A stretch of 59,755 bases of DNA from Desulfobacteraceae bacterium (lineage in GTDB: Bacteria; Desulfobacterota; Desulfobacteria; Desulfobacterales; SKZT01). Shown here piece by piece: positions 38,161 through 47,036 of the stretch. The stretch spans positions 1 to 59,755 of the forward strand of contig JAABTQ010000018.1 of assembly GCA_011389745.1 (NCBI GenBank), given 5' to 3'. The translations under genes were made by a program, and so were the position numbers. How positions within the stretch are numbered: the stretch's first letter is position 1; every line of letters begins with the position of its first letter. Under the pieces are notes generated by a model. That model was given only the letters and a program-made list of their open reading frames with translations. It ran no database searches and was not told the DNA's origin.

Positions 38161-39900
38161 ATGGATAAGGAAAAATCTAAAGGGTTTGAAAAAATGGATC
38201 GTTTTTCACAAGCCATTCAAGCTCGGTTTGATGGAGGTTTATCCCCTTCAGCATTGATGCTGGCTTATTTCGATTGGGCAATGCACTTGGCAAACTCTCC
38301 CGGAAAACAATTGGAGTTGCTGACACAACTTTTTGAAAATCAGATAAGATGCCTCAATTATGGCATTAAAGGTTCCATTGATCCGGAATGCCCTGTGTGT
38401 GAAGAACCTATGGAGGAAGATCGGCGATGGCAATCCGAAGACTGGAATAAATGGCCATTTAACCTTTACTATCAGACATTTTTGCTGACGCAACGATGGT
38501 GGCAGAATGCCACGACAGGTATTATGGGTGTTTCGTGTCACCATGAGGATGTTGTTTCATTTGTTACCCGTCAGTTGCTGGATATATTTTCACCCAAAAA
38601 TTTTGTTTTGACAAATCCTGAGGTCTTAAAGGTGACCATGGAAGAAAAAGGAGCTAATCTTCTGAAAGGAATGGCCAATTTTATGGAAGACACCCAGGTA
38701 AAGCTCAAAGGCGAAAAACCCAGGGGCGCTGAAAGGTATAGGGTCGGGGAAAATATGGCGCTGACTCCGGGTAAAGTCATATTCAAAAACGATCTCATCG
38801 AATTAATTCAGTATGAACCACAAACTCAAAAAGTTTACGCCCAACCGGTGGTAATTATTCCTGCCTGGATCATGAAATATTATATTCTGGATCTTGTTCC
38901 TGATAAATCTTTGGTCAAATTCCTGGTGGACAAAGGCCACACTGTATTTATGGTGTCCTGGAAAAACCCCGGGCCCGAGGATCGCGACAAAGGGATGGAT
39001 GATTATCTCAAAGACGGCGCCATGGCTGCTATCAATATTGTTTCAAAGATGACTCCCTCTAAAAAAATTCACGCAGTAGGTTATTGCCTGGGAGGTACTT
39101 TGCTTACCATTGCAGCAGCCGCCATGTCCAGAAGAGGCGACGATCGGTTGAAAAGCATTACCTTACTTGCCGCTCAGATAGACTTTTCTGAAGCCGGAGA
39201 ATTGATGCTTTTTATTGATGAAAGCCAGGTGACATACCTTGAAAACCAGATGTGGTTTGACGGACATTTGGATGCCAAAAAAATGTCTGGTGCATTTCAG
39301 CTTCTCAGATCCAATGACCTGATCTGGTCCCGCCTAATTAATGAATATCTTTTGGGAAAGAGGCAACCCATGTTTGACCTGATGGCATGGAATGCTGATA
39401 CCACTCGTATGCCATATCTAATGCACAGTCAGTATCTTAGAAAGCTTTTTCTCCAAAATGAACTGTCCCGGGGACGCTATGAGGTGGATGGTCTGCCTAT
39501 TGCAGTCAGCGATATCCACTGTCCTGCATTCCTGGTTTCCACCATAAAAGATCACGTAGCCCCATGGCGTTCCGTGTATAAGTTTAATCTTTCTTCGGAT
39601 TCCGAAAGGGTAACTTTTGTTTTAACCAGTGGCGGTCATAATGCCGGAATCATCAGCGAACCGGACCATCCCCGCCGCACCTACCAGATTTCTACCCGAA
39701 AAGAAGGAGAAAAATATGTTGACCCTGACACCTGGAGAAAAAAGACACCGGTCAATAAAGGTTCATGGTGGATTGTCTGGGAGGAATGGCTTGTGGAAAA
39801 TTCCAGCGGCGAAATTCCTTCTTCGCAAACAATGGGCGACCCCGAAGATGGTATTGTTCCCATCATGGATGCTCCGGGAAGTTATGTGTTGATGGAATAA
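38161..39900 (+). CDS. phaC: Poly(3-hydroxyalkanoate) polymerase, class I-like
   Basis: 579 residues. It has the PhaC N-terminal domain and an alpha/beta hydrolase core with the lipase-like box HAVGYCLGGTLL, in which Cys309 is the nucleophile. The conserved YILDLVPDKSLVKFLVDKGH and VFMVSWKNPGPEDRDKGMDD precede it; the catalytic His lies in SGGHNAGIISEP. It polymerises hydroxyacyl-CoA into storage polyester. AAAGGAG at 38144-38150 favours ATG 38161 over TTG 38152. The length fits class I enzymes, which need no PhaE. No phaA, phaB or phasin gene is nearby. Confidence 0.95.
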   Translation: MDKEKSKGFEKMDRFSQAIQARFDGGLSPSALMLAYFDWAMHLANSPGKQLELLTQLFENQIRCLNYGIKGSIDPECPVCEEPMEEDRRWQSEDWNKWPFNLYYQTFLLTQRWWQNATTGIMGVSCHHEDVVSFVTRQLLDIFSPKNFVLTNPEVLKVTMEEKGANLLKGMANFMEDTQVKLKGEKPRGAERYRVGENMALTPGKVIFKNDLIELIQYEPQTQKVYAQPVVIIPAWIMKYYILDLVPDKSLVKFLVDKGHTVFMVSWKNPGPEDRDKGMDDYLKDGAMAAINIVSKMTPSKKIHAVGYCLGGTLLTIAAAAMSRRGDDRLKSITLLAAQIDFSEAGELMLFIDESQVTYLENQMWFDGHLDAKKMSGAFQLLRSNDLIWSRLINEYLLGKRQPMFDLMAWNADTTRMPYLMHSQYLRKLFLQNELSRGRYEVDGLPIAVSDIHCPAFLVSTIKDHVAPWRSVYKFNLSSDSERVTFVLTSGGHNAGIISEPDHPRRTYQISTRKEGEKYVDPDTWRKKTPVNKGSWWIVWEEWLVENSSGEIPSSQTMGDPEDGIVPIMDAPGSYVLME

Positions 39901-40027
39901 TAATTTATATGAATCCTGTAATATTATGATAACTTGTGGTATTTTATGGAGTTATGATATTTATTTAAATTAAGGTAATTTTAATTAAACAAAAAGCCGC
40001 TGGCTTTTAATAAATAATGGAAAATTG

Positions 40028-41416
40028 ATGTATAAAATTCTAATTTTAGATGAAGACCAAAGTTGGCGAAAATTTTTCTCAAAAAAGTTCGGAAAGTTGT
40101 GGGATATCTCCTTCTGGCCGAATGGTGAAGATATTTTCAAAAACTTAGGTTCAAAATATTACGATGCTGTATTTCTTGATCTGGATATCCACTCCCACAA
40201 ACCTTTTGACCTTTTGAATTATATCCATACGACTCTTCCTCATACCCCGGTGGTTGTCACCAGCATGGAAGAGCGGGCTGATCTTATTGTAAATGCTATT
40301 AAACAGGGGGCAACAAATTTTATACCCAAACCTTTTACTGCCGAAAGAATTGACCTTGTCCTAAATAAAGCACTTGAAAATGACAGTCTTAAAAAAGAGA
40401 TTGATTACCTCAGGGGAAAAGAAGAGTTTATCTATGATTTCGACAGACTCATCGCTTTTAGCCCCAGCATGAAGTCGGTTATCAATGTTTTGAAGAAATA
40501 TTCCAAAACCGATTCCACGATACTTATTACAGGGGAAACAGGTACAGGTAAAAGTTTTCTTTCCGGAACGATTCATTTCAACAGCCCCAGAAAAAAAAGA
40601 CCATTCGTTCAAATCAATTGTTGCAACATTCCTGAAAACCTTTTGGAAAGCGAACTGTTCGGTCATGAAAAAGGCTCTTTTACGGGTGCTGAAAAACAAA
40701 GAATCGGAAGATTTGAACAGGCTCAGGGAGGAACTATTTTCCTGGATGAGATCGGTGATTTGAGCATTCCTCTTCAGGTAAGGCTTCTGAGAGTCCTTGA
40801 GGAAAAGGCCTTTGAACGAGTTGGCGGAAATCAGACCATTCATGTGGATGTTCGGATTATAGCCGCTACAAATCAAAATTTGGAAAAGCTTGTCATGGAA
40901 AGTAAGTTCAGGGAAGATCTTTATTATCGGATCAATGTTTTATCAGTGTCTTTACCTCCTTTGCGTGAGCGCATTAAATGCATTGAGCCCATGCTCTATA
41001 TACTTTTACATAAACACTGCCGAACCTTAAGAAAAAAAATTAAAGCTATTGCACCCGAAGTTGTCAACCTGTTTAAGTCTTATTCATGGCCTGGTAATAT
41101 CCGTCAGTTGTCAAACACCCTTGAGCGGGCGATAATTATTGAAGAATCTCAAACCATTCAGCTCGAAAGTGTTACCATGATACCTGCGGCGATGCCGGCA
41201 GCTTCCTGCTTAACTACAGCCCCCCAGGAATCAAATATTTCATCATTTAGAAATGCTGCCGATATGGAAGAAGAACAGAAGGTTCTTGAGGTTTTGAAAG
41301 AAAATCTGTGGATTCAAAAAGATGCAGCAAAACAGCTTGGAATAAGTCCCCGCATGCTTAATTATAAAATAAAAAAATATGGCTTGAAACATCCAAGATG
41401 GCGAAAGCATAAATAG
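40028..41416 (+). CDS. Sigma-54-dependent response regulator, NtrC family (orphan)
   Basis: 462 residues. The receiver domain (about 1-118) has Asp51 in the phosphorylation position (DAVFLDLDIH) and Lys101 (FIPKPF). The AAA+ domain has GETGTGKS, GTIFLDEIGDLS and FREDLYYRINVL; the sigma-54 contact loop reads GSFTGA instead of the usual GAFTGA. A Fis-type helix-turn-helix ends the protein (KDAAKQLGISPRMLNYKIKK). It activates sigma-54 promoters. No histidine kinase is adjacent; it follows phaC by 127 bases, so it may control PHA genes. No clear Shine-Dalgarno. Confidence 0.93.
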   Translation: MYKILILDEDQSWRKFFSKKFGKLWDISFWPNGEDIFKNLGSKYYDAVFLDLDIHSHKPFDLLNYIHTTLPHTPVVVTSMEERADLIVNAIKQGATNFIPKPFTAERIDLVLNKALENDSLKKEIDYLRGKEEFIYDFDRLIAFSPSMKSVINVLKKYSKTDSTILITGETGTGKSFLSGTIHFNSPRKKRPFVQINCCNIPENLLESELFGHEKGSFTGAEKQRIGRFEQAQGGTIFLDEIGDLSIPLQVRLLRVLEEKAFERVGGNQTIHVDVRIIAATNQNLEKLVMESKFREDLYYRINVLSVSLPPLRERIKCIEPMLYILLHKHCRTLRKKIKAIAPEVVNLFKSYSWPGNIRQLSNTLERAIIIEESQTIQLESVTMIPAAMPAASCLTTAPQESNISSFRNAADMEEEQKVLEVLKENLWIQKDAAKQLGISPRMLNYKIKKYGLKHPRWRKHK

Positions 41417-41522
41417 TGCCTGATCGAAAAATCCCTTTTTAATGTGCCCAAGGCATGGTTCGAATCTCACGGGTAAAAGATCTATTCCGGGCCGAAAGGG
41501 TTGTAACCATTTTCCAAAATTT

Positions 41523-41556
41523 ACCCCGATGTTGCATTGGAATTCACCATCGGGGT
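41523..41556 (-). terminator. Terminator hairpin directly after pepF
   Basis: ACCCCGATG (41523-41531) pairs with CATCGGGGT (41548-41556), nine perfect pairs with a 16-base loop. On the minus strand it begins immediately after the pepF stop codon and is followed by AAATTTT. It also separates pepF from the converging response regulator. Confidence 0.65.
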
Positions 41557-43380
41557 TTACTTACCTTTTTTCAGATTTGAGAGCAAGTTTCTATAGGTAT
41601 CCAGCGGCTCTTTTAAAGATTGAATTGTACCCGACCAGAAATTCGGGTCCCGGACGTTTATGTTAAAGACCTTCGATGTTATATCCTCGACTGAATCGCT
41701 TCCGCTTTGCCTCAGAAATTCCTCATATTTCGGAAGAAATGATTTTCCCTCTTGCTTGAACATATTATAAACAGCGCTTGAAAACAGGTATCCGAAAGTG
41801 TACGGATAGTTATAAAAATGGACCGATGTTTTATAGAAGTGGAGTTTGGAAGCCCAAAACATGGGATCCTCGCCACCCTCGACCAGAACATCCTGCATGA
41901 CATCTTTCTGTGATTCGACCATCATTTTCTTAAGTTCAGAAACGCTGATTTCTCCATTCTGCCTCAGATCATGGAATTTTTTCTCAAACTCAAATCGAAC
42001 GGTAATATCGAGCAGATAGATGGCGGCATCAGACATGCTTGAATCGAGCATCAGAAGTTTCTGCTTATCGGATATGTTGTCATCGGAAAGAATCGACTGA
42101 GCCAGGATCTGTTCACCGAATGTTGATGCTGTCTCAGCCAGTGTCATGGGGTAAGCTCTTGCCATGGGCCGAATGTCGTGCATGAGTGATCCGTGGAAGG
42201 CGTGCCCGGATTCATGAGCAAGAGTCGTGATATCGTTAAGTGTTTGGTTGAAAGTCATGTATATTCTTTCGAGGTTTTTAAAAGATGTACTGTAACAGAA
42301 TGCCCCCGGACGTTTTCCGGCACGGCTTTCCGATTCAACCCAACCATTCGATATTATTTTTCTGAAATACTCACCCAGTTTGGGATATGCTCTGTCAAAG
42401 GCGTTTTGGACCATTTCCACACCTTCTTCCCATGTATACCTGCCTGTATCTTCCAAAGGAAGCGGAGCCTCACGTTCATACCACCAGATACCGCTGCGCC
42501 CCATGAAATTGGCTTTTACCCGGATGATTTCACGCGCCAGATCAAGATTTTCTTTTGTCGCCTTATACATGGCATCAAGAGTTTCTTTTGTGATGCCGGA
42601 CTGAAAAACGGGTATTTCAAGATAATCCTCGATCCCCCGATATTTGCAGAGAGTCAATCTTGTCCCGGCTATTGCGTTAAGAGTGGCAGCACAGGTATCT
42701 TCAATAGTTTCCCAGGCGTTGTTGCCCCCCTTGAAGGCAGCCCGACCGATTTCCCGGTCCGCATCGGCCATTAATGATCGCCATTCTGAAATGGGTTTTT
42801 TAACAGTTTTACCATCGGACATGACCATATCGAACTCGAGTTTGCCGGATATAACATCATAAAGTCTAGACCATGAGTGGAAACCTTCAACGTTTAAATC
42901 CGCAGCAAGCATCTCGAGTTCTCTCGGCATTGTCTTTTGGGCTCTCTCACGAAGTCTTGAGATTTGATAGGCCGCATCTTTCAGGTTTTCACGATTGATG
43001 AATGAGTAAAAAAAAGCATTATCCGTTTCTTTCAGGACTCGCTGGAAATCGACATCCAGTTTGTGAAACTCTGTGGTCAGTTTTTTCAGAGTGCTGATTT
43101 CTTTTGAGTAGTTTTCATTTTTGGAATCAGCTGAACCAAGACAGTAAACATAGCAATAAATATGGTCCAGTTTACTTTCTAAATCTTCGGATTTGATGAG
43201 AAGCTCCTCCCACTGATCTGATGTGCCCTCTGAAAGGTCCTTGAGTTGTGACGCTTTATTCCGGAGCAGCTTCACGCCGTCGGCAATCTCTTTTTTCATG
43301 GCGATCATTTCATTTCCATCAAACTCCTGAAAAAAAGCTGATATATCCCATTTCACTCCGATATTTTTCTTATCATTCAT
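41557..43380 (-). CDS. pepF: Oligoendopeptidase F, M3 metallopeptidase
   Basis: 607 residues, typical of PepF. The zinc site is HESGH in TTLAHESGHAFHG, with the downstream glutamate in ETASTFGEQ. The N-terminal M3 region precedes it, and the C-terminal text FYNYPYTFGYLFSSAVY is family-typical. It is a cytoplasmic endopeptidase that trims oligopeptides. No signal peptide. A hairpin follows its stop codon. It is transcribed alone, opposite to phaC and the regulator. Confidence 0.96.
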   Translation of the reverse strand: MNDKKNIGVKWDISAFFQEFDGNEMIAMKKEIADGVKLLRNKASQLKDLSEGTSDQWEELLIKSEDLESKLDHIYCYVYCLGSADSKNENYSKEISTLKKLTTEFHKLDVDFQRVLKETDNAFFYSFINRENLKDAAYQISRLRERAQKTMPRELEMLAADLNVEGFHSWSRLYDVISGKLEFDMVMSDGKTVKKPISEWRSLMADADREIGRAAFKGGNNAWETIEDTCAATLNAIAGTRLTLCKYRGIEDYLEIPVFQSGITKETLDAMYKATKENLDLAREIIRVKANFMGRSGIWWYEREAPLPLEDTGRYTWEEGVEMVQNAFDRAYPKLGEYFRKIISNGWVESESRAGKRPGAFCYSTSFKNLERIYMTFNQTLNDITTLAHESGHAFHGSLMHDIRPMARAYPMTLAETASTFGEQILAQSILSDDNISDKQKLLMLDSSMSDAAIYLLDITVRFEFEKKFHDLRQNGEISVSELKKMMVESQKDVMQDVLVEGGEDPMFWASKLHFYKTSVHFYNYPYTFGYLFSSAVYNMFKQEGKSFLPKYEEFLRQSGSDSVEDITSKVFNINVRDPNFWSGTIQSLKEPLDTYRNLLSNLKKGK

Positions 43381-43662
43381 ATTTCACCTTTATCACAATA
43401 ATTTGCGCTGATGCCGGATCAGAAAATGATAGGTTTTAAGGTTATTCAGCTTCGGGACGATTCATAGGGACATCAGGATCAATAGTAAAGGCAATTATGA
43501 GAAGTAAATCTACCCACCTGATGAGAAAACAAAGTCCCGAAGCGGCGGCACGTTTAGAGGAGGCGATTTTTTAACATGGGCACGTATTAGGCACGATTTG
43601 AGGTTTTAAAAAAAGAAAGGGATTACATTGATTCTGTAGCCCCTCGCTTTTATTGTTTTTTT

Positions 43663-43737
43663 TGGTAGGCACGATTGGATTTGAACCAACGACTTCTACC
43701 GTGTCAAGGTAGCGCTCTCCCCCTGAGCTACGTGCCT
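43663..43737 (-). tRNA. tRNA-Val (anticodon GAC)
   Basis: Read on the minus strand, the acceptor AGGCACG pairs with CGTGCCT, followed by discriminator A and an encoded CCA (43663-43665). The anticodon stem CTACC/GGTAG holds loop TTGACAC with anticodon GAC (complement of 43703-43705), reading GUC and GUU. The T arm has GGTTCAAATCC. Confidence 0.96.
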
Positions 43738-44074
43738 ATGTAAAGAATGGCTGATATCACCGATTCCATTTTGTGTCAAGATAAATGGTGAGTTCCCGGC
43801 AATTCTAATTTTGACCTTACTGACAATATCCTGACAGTCTTAATATTTTATAAGTGCCTGGAATAAATCATCATCGAACTTTTTGTATCGTCATTCCGGC
43901 GGAGGCCGGAATCCAGGTGGATTCAGAAGCTGGTTTTTCTGGATGCCGGATCAAGTTCGGCATGACGGAGAACTTTGGGCTGTCGAGACAATATGAAACC
44001 TTTATTTTGTTAAATCGGTTTATCCTCTGAAAGTGCAGGACATATCAGCCCAGGGCACCGTCCTTATGGTAATA
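43738..44074. other. Intergenic region with one palindromic repeat
   Basis: 337 bases between tRNA-Val and the thioesterase gene, both transcribed on the minus strand. Apart from the repeat at 43889-43967, no gene, terminator or clear promoter was seen. Confidence 0.6.
43889..43967. repeat. Palindromic intergenic repeat (REP-like)
   Basis: CGTCATTCCGGC at 43889-43900 faces GCCGGATCAAGTTCGGCATGACG, and inner arms CCGGAATCCAG and CTGGATGCCGG pair around a loop of about 23 bases. The CGTCATTCC...GGAATCCAG...CTGGAT...GACG layout resembles a class of dispersed repeat seen between genes in many proteobacteria (recalled, not searched). It lies downstream of the ABC importer operon on that operon's strand. 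Confidence 0.75.
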
Positions 44075-44554
44075 CTAATCCTGTTTTTTTCTGAGATAAT
44101 GCTCCGGTGCCTGAACGGCAATGACTTTGCCCCTTGCGCAAACCTCGCCGGCAACCGACAGGTCCGTTTCAACCACCACTTTTCTTCCCTTGATTTCCGT
44201 GATTGTGGATCGAAGTTCCAGCGGGCCTTCAATGGGTGTCGGCTTTAAGTAATCTACATGAAGAGATGCTGTCAGAAATCTCAGAAGCGGCTCCGTCCCC
44301 ATCTCTCTTCCTTCATGCCGGTATTTGGCTGCCGCAGCGGTTCCGGTTGAGTGGCAGTCGATTAACGACGCGATCAAACCGCCGTAAACGTATCCAGGAA
44401 TGGCTGTGTGATAGGGTTTCGGATAAAAAATGCACACTGCCTGATCATTTTCCCAATAACTTTTGATTTGCAATCCATGGTTGTTTAAACGCCCGCATCC
44501 ATAACAATGGCTAACATCGTCATCATAGTAGTCCTGAAAAGATTTTAGTGTCAT
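44075..44554 (-). CDS. PaaI-like hotdog-fold thioesterase
   Basis: 159 residues. The N-terminal CYGCGRLNNHGLQI is a frequent signature of this PaaI-type group, and the hotdog core has PGYVYGGLIASLIDCHSTGT followed by LHVDYLKPTPIEGPLELRS. Such enzymes hydrolyse acyl- or aryl-CoA thioesters; the substrate here is not evident. It follows the second permease of the amino acid ABC operon by 14 bases on the same strand, so it is probably the last gene of that transcript. Confidence 0.85.
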   Translation of the reverse strand: MTLKSFQDYYDDDVSHCYGCGRLNNHGLQIKSYWENDQAVCIFYPKPYHTAIPGYVYGGLIASLIDCHSTGTAAAAKYRHEGREMGTEPLLRFLTASLHVDYLKPTPIEGPLELRSTITEIKGRKVVVETDLSVAGEVCARGKVIAVQAPEHYLRKKQD

Positions 44555-44568
44555 TTTTCTCCTTCTTT

Positions 44569-45261
44569 TTAGTGCTGAAAATTGAGATAACCCGTCAGGC
44601 GCTTTTCGATTCGTTTACAAATAAATAGCAGTCCATAAACCAGAATGAGATAGATCAGCGCCACAAAAAGAAATAGTTCATAAAAGGCAAAACTTCTTGC
44701 AGAGATCACCCGGGCAACACCCGTGATGTCCATGAGGGTAATAATGGAGACCAGTGATGATGCTTGAAGCAGAAATACGATTTCGTTAGTATAGGCCGGC
44801 CAGGCAATCCGGATTGCTTTTGGAAGAACAATCCGTCGGTAAAGAAGGGCCCCCGACATTCCACAGGCCTTTGCGGCTTCAATTTCACCATATGGAACAC
44901 CTTCGATACCCCCCCTGAAGATTTCAGCGGAATATGCCGCTGTATTAAGGGTCAGGGCCAGCACAGCGCAGAAATAGGCTTCTTTGAAAAAGTTCCAAAG
45001 GCTGACTTGGGATAAAAATTCCTGAAACTGTCCGCTTCCATAGTAGATCAGAAATATCTGAACCAGAAGAGGCGTGCCTCTGAAATAAAAAATAAAGCCG
45101 TATGTCGGCACTGAGATTAGGCGGTTTTTAGAAACACGCATCAGCGCCAGGGGGATGGCCAGACAAAATCCCAATAAAATGCTTAATGCGGTAATTTGGA
45201 GGGTGACCAGGGTACCATCCAGAAGTCGCGGGATACTTTCGATAATGATTTGAAAATCCAT
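44569..45261 (-). CDS. Polar amino acid ABC transporter permease (HisM/GlnP family), second
   Basis: 230 residues with about five membrane helices. It begins MDFQIIIESIPRLLDGTLVT and has the ABC-permease EAA loop GEIEAAKACGMSGALLYRRI. It forms half of the transmembrane channel. It starts two bases after the stop of the first permease, indicating tight coupling. Its partner domains are at 45264, 46201 and 47037. Confidence 0.93.
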   Translation of the reverse strand: MDFQIIIESIPRLLDGTLVTLQITALSILLGFCLAIPLALMRVSKNRLISVPTYGFIFYFRGTPLLVQIFLIYYGSGQFQEFLSQVSLWNFFKEAYFCAVLALTLNTAAYSAEIFRGGIEGVPYGEIEAAKACGMSGALLYRRIVLPKAIRIAWPAYTNEIVFLLQASSLVSIITLMDITGVARVISARSFAFYELFLFVALIYLILVYGLLFICKRIEKRLTGYLNFQH

Positions 45262-45263
45262 AA

Positions 45264-45953
45264 TTATGCTCTCCGGACCCCACGGTTAGCCCTGATTTCC
45301 GCCCATTGCTGAAACAAATTGGAAACAATGGTGATTGCCAGATAAAAAAGAGATGCAGCAAAAAAACAGGTGAAAGGTTTTCGGGTGGCGCGTGCGGCGA
45401 TATCGGCATTTCGCATCAGTTCCGGAAGCTGAATCACCGAAATGAGTGCTGTGGCTTTAATCAATACCATCCAGACATTTCCAAGGCCCGGCAAAGCAAA
45501 CCGCCACATCTGGGGAAGCGTGATTCTTCGAAAGGTTAAAATGCCGTTCATGCCGCATGCCTTGGCTGCTTCAATCTGACCCTTTGGTACGGCAATGTAA
45601 GCGCCTCTGAATACTTCCGTGGCAAAGGCACCATAGATAAATCCTATTGTCGCCACACCTGCCGAAAACGGATTAATTGAAATGTAGACATCTTTGCCGA
45701 AAAAGGCCAGTATATCCTGTAAAAGTGTGGGCGCTCCATAATAAACAAGTAAAATGAGAACTAGTTCAGGTACTCCGCGGATAATAGTGGTATAAGTTTC
45801 TGCAAGAAAACGCAGGATTCTGGATTTTGAAATTTTGCACAACGCAGCGAAAAGTCCAAGGAAAACGGCAATGATCATGGACGAAACTCCGACATATATT
45901 GTCAGTTTGGCCCCTTCGAAAAGCAGTCCTCCATACCCATGCAGGTCCAGCAC
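45264..45953 (-). CDS. Polar amino acid ABC transporter permease (HisQ family), first
   Basis: 229 residues with about five membrane helices. It begins MLDLHGYGGLLFEGAKLTIY and has EAA loop GQIEAAKACGMNGILTFRRI. It forms the other half of the channel. It lies downstream of the binding-protein gene, separated by 247 bases that contain two palindromic repeats, so permease mRNA level may differ from that of the binding protein. Confidence 0.93.
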   Translation of the reverse strand: MLDLHGYGGLLFEGAKLTIYVGVSSMIIAVFLGLFAALCKISKSRILRFLAETYTTIIRGVPELVLILLVYYGAPTLLQDILAFFGKDVYISINPFSAGVATIGFIYGAFATEVFRGAYIAVPKGQIEAAKACGMNGILTFRRITLPQMWRFALPGLGNVWMVLIKATALISVIQLPELMRNADIAARATRKPFTCFFAASLFYLAITIVSNLFQQWAEIRANRGVRRA

Positions 45954-45977
45954 TTAACTCCTCCGATTGAATTAACT

Positions 45978-46006
45978 CTCGTTCCCACGCAAAGCATGGG
46001 AACAAG
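45978..46006. repeat. Short palindromic repeat between ABC genes
   Basis: CTCGTTCCCA (45978-45987) faces TGGGAACAAG (45997-46006), with loop CGCAAAGCA. Text of the form CTCGTTCCCA...TGGGAACGAG recurs as a dispersed element in many bacterial genomes (recalled, not searched). It lies in the binding-protein/permease gap. Confidence 0.65.
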
Positions 46007-46059
46007 AACTTAAAAAAATTAAAACACCCTTTGCAAAGCGTACAAGTAACTCCCACAAG

Positions 46060-46150
46060 TCCCCCTTTGAAAAAGGGGGATTTAGGGGGATTTTTAAAAT
46101 GGTCTCACTTTGTCAAATCCCCCCCGGCTTCCCTTTTTCAAAGCGGGGAG
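46060..46150. repeat. Palindromic repeat with two G/C-run hairpins
   Basis: A hairpin TCCCCCTTTGAAAAAGGGGG begins at 46060, and the block up to GGGGGATTTTT (about 46095) is mirrored by AAATCCCCCCCGG and CCCTTTTTCAAAGCGGGGAG at 46115-46150. The two halves are inverted copies of each other, so the whole could fold into one long hairpin. It looks like a dispersed non-coding repeat inserted inside an operon. Confidence 0.75.
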
Positions 46151-46200
46151 CAGTTATTTGCAGGTTTGGGCTCGGCACGCCGAGTGGGATGCTTACAAGC

Positions 46201-46983
46201 TTATTCGTCGCCATACACATCGAAGTTGAAATATTTATCGTTAATTTTTTTATAAGTACCATCAGCGCGAATTTTTTCGATGGCATCATTCAGCAATTTC
46301 TGTAAATCTTTTTCTCCTTTTCTAACGGCAATACCGATGCCGTCGCCAAACCATTCCTTGTTGGTATATCCGGGGCCGATAAAATCATAATCCTTGCCTG
46401 CATCGGTGTTTAAAAAACCTTCCATCAACACCACTGCATCGGCGAACACCAGATCCAATCGTCCGGAAACCAGGTCCATATTGGCTTCATCCTGGGTGGC
46501 ATAGGATTTGACCGTGACATTTTGACCGAAGTTATCACGAATAAAATTTTCACTCACCGTAGCACGTTGGACTCCTACTGTTTTACCGGCGAGCCCTTCC
46601 TGGCTGATTTGAATATCAGTCCCTTTTTTGACCACAAACCTTGCCGGAGTCTGGTAATATTTATTGGTAAAGTCAACCCGTTGTTTTCGTTCTTCGGTAA
46701 TGCTCATGGAAGCGATAATAGCATCGTATTTTTTTGCAAGCAGACCCGGAATCATGCCGTCCCAATCCTGGGTGACAAATTCACATTGAACTCCCGCCGC
46801 CTCACACAATGCATTGGCGATATCAATATCAAAGCCTTGTAACTTTCCGTTTGGATCAATAAAATTAAAAGGAGGGTAAGCCCCCTCCGTTCCGATACGC
46901 ACTTTTTCGATATCAGATGCCCATGTGGTACCGACCGCAATCCCGACCAGAAGTATCAATAGAATCGAAAATACTTTTTTCAT
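46201..46983 (-). CDS. Polar amino acid ABC transporter substrate-binding protein
   Basis: 260 residues. The signal peptide is MKKVFSILLILLVGIAVGTT with probable cleavage near WAS. The family-3 solute-binding fold has VRIGTEGAYPPFNFIDPNGK, LQGFDIDIANALCEAAGVQC and YDAIIASMSITEERKQRVDF. It binds amino acids in the periplasm; overall style resembles the lysine/arginine/ornithine and histidine group, but specificity cannot be read from sequence. It lies between the ATPase and permease genes. Confidence 0.94.
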   Translation of the reverse strand: MKKVFSILLILLVGIAVGTTWASDIEKVRIGTEGAYPPFNFIDPNGKLQGFDIDIANALCEAAGVQCEFVTQDWDGMIPGLLAKKYDAIIASMSITEERKQRVDFTNKYYQTPARFVVKKGTDIQISQEGLAGKTVGVQRATVSENFIRDNFGQNVTVKSYATQDEANMDLVSGRLDLVFADAVVLMEGFLNTDAGKDYDFIGPGYTNKEWFGDGIGIAVRKGEKDLQKLLNDAIEKIRADGTYKKINDKYFNFDVYGDE

Positions 46984-47036
46984 TTTTTCCTCCGCATTTA
47001 AGGGTTAAACATACATTTTGTAATCTTTATGGTTTA

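Noticed and set aside
42193-42774. 193-codon open frame on the plus strand
   Set aside because: It is antisense to pepF, whose metallopeptidase motif, length and conservation are clear; the frame has no Shine-Dalgarno or recognisable domain.
43497-43574. 25-codon frame (MRSKSTHLMRKQ...) between pepF and tRNA-Val
   Set aside because: Very short, no Shine-Dalgarno, no known small-protein family.
43738-46200. CRISPR array suggested by several repeats
   Set aside because: The repeats differ in sequence, are palindromic and are not regularly spaced; no cas gene is nearby.
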